A DNA stretch of 8,041 bases from an uncultured Porphyromonadaceae bacterium (GTDB taxonomy: Bacteria; Bacteroidota; Bacteroidia; Bacteroidales; Muribaculaceae), in the NCBI GenBank assembly GCA_947175455.1, contig CAMWMW010000061.1, positions 1 through 8,041 of the forward strand. The letters run 5' to 3'. How positions within the stretch are numbered: the first letter of the stretch is position 1; each line of letters starts with the position of its first letter. The translations under genes were made by a program, and so were the position numbers. The notes beneath the pieces were generated by a model. The model saw nothing but the letters and a program-made list of their open reading frames with translations, was not told where the DNA came from and did not search any database. Positions 7,959 through 8,041 of the stretch are shown here, piece by piece.

Positions 7959-8041
7959 ATTGCCGGTACATTCCAAAAAAATCTTTAGAGTATGTTTACT
8001 TTTAAACCAAATTAAACATTAATAGCACGAAAAACCCTCAA
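7959..8041. other. AT-rich intergenic tail after sprA, no clear terminator
   Basis: These 83 bases follow the sprA stop and hold no coding signal I can support. Two small inverted repeats are visible. One spans the stop codon at 7952-7966 (CCGGTA, three-base loop, TGCCGG, including one G-T pair). The other, at 7994-8007, is GTTTA, CTTT, TAAAC. Neither is followed by a run of T on the + strand, and an A7 run (7975-7981) follows the first, so neither is a convincing intrinsic terminator. TATGTTTA at 7991-7998 resembles the Bacteroides -7 box TAnnTTTG with one mismatch, but no TTTG lies about 19-21 bases upstream. The stretch is probably a spacer carrying unrecognised signals for the next gene. 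Confidence 0.5.

Noticed and set aside
7991..7998. TATGTTTA as a Bacteroides-type promoter -7 box for a downstream gene
   Set aside because: One base differs from TAnnTTTG and there is no TTTG at the expected distance upstream. AT-rich DNA produces such matches by chance.
7952..8007. Possible intrinsic terminator after sprA
   Set aside because: The hairpins at 7952-7966 and 7994-8007 have stems of only 5-6 bp and no following T run, and the first overlaps the stop codon.

Overview
The window holds two adjacent + strand genes and a short AT-rich tail. It looks like chromosomal DNA of a member of the phylum Bacteroidota, most likely the order Bacteroidales. The reasons are a full-length SprA/Sov-type protein (a family confined to this phylum), no Shine-Dalgarno sequence in front of that gene, and moderate GC coding DNA with a very AT-rich intergenic stretch. 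I cannot name the genus from sequence alone.

Layout: bases 1-579 encode RuvA, the Holliday-junction-binding subunit of the RuvAB branch-migration machine, starting exactly at the first base of the window. Its TGA stop shares one base with the ATG of the next gene (TGATG at 577-581). Bases 579-7958 encode a 2459-residue SprA/Sov protein, the giant outer-membrane beta-barrel that forms the translocation channel of the type IX secretion system (T9SS, Por system). It is complete, with a signal peptide at the N-terminus and a beta-strand-like C-terminus, and family-conserved segments appear in order along its whole length. Bases 7959-8041 are non-coding and hold only weak inverted repeats. The next gene lies outside the window.

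How they fit together: the two products are functionally unrelated. One repairs DNA in the cytoplasm and the other moves proteins across the outer membrane. The 1-base overlap and absent spacer argue that they share an mRNA and that SprA translation depends on ribosomes ending ruvA. The ruvA-sprA neighbourhood is, to my recollection, a recurring gene order in Bacteroidota, so this is an ordinary core region. I see no tRNA or rRNA, mobile element, CRISPR array or evidence of recent transfer.

Nothing here amounts to a previously undescribed system. The points worth a second look are the translational coupling, two acidic loops in SprA (one matching the EF-hand calcium-loop pattern), a strongly basic soluble-looking segment between barrel regions, and a slippery A7 tract in the signal-peptide codons.
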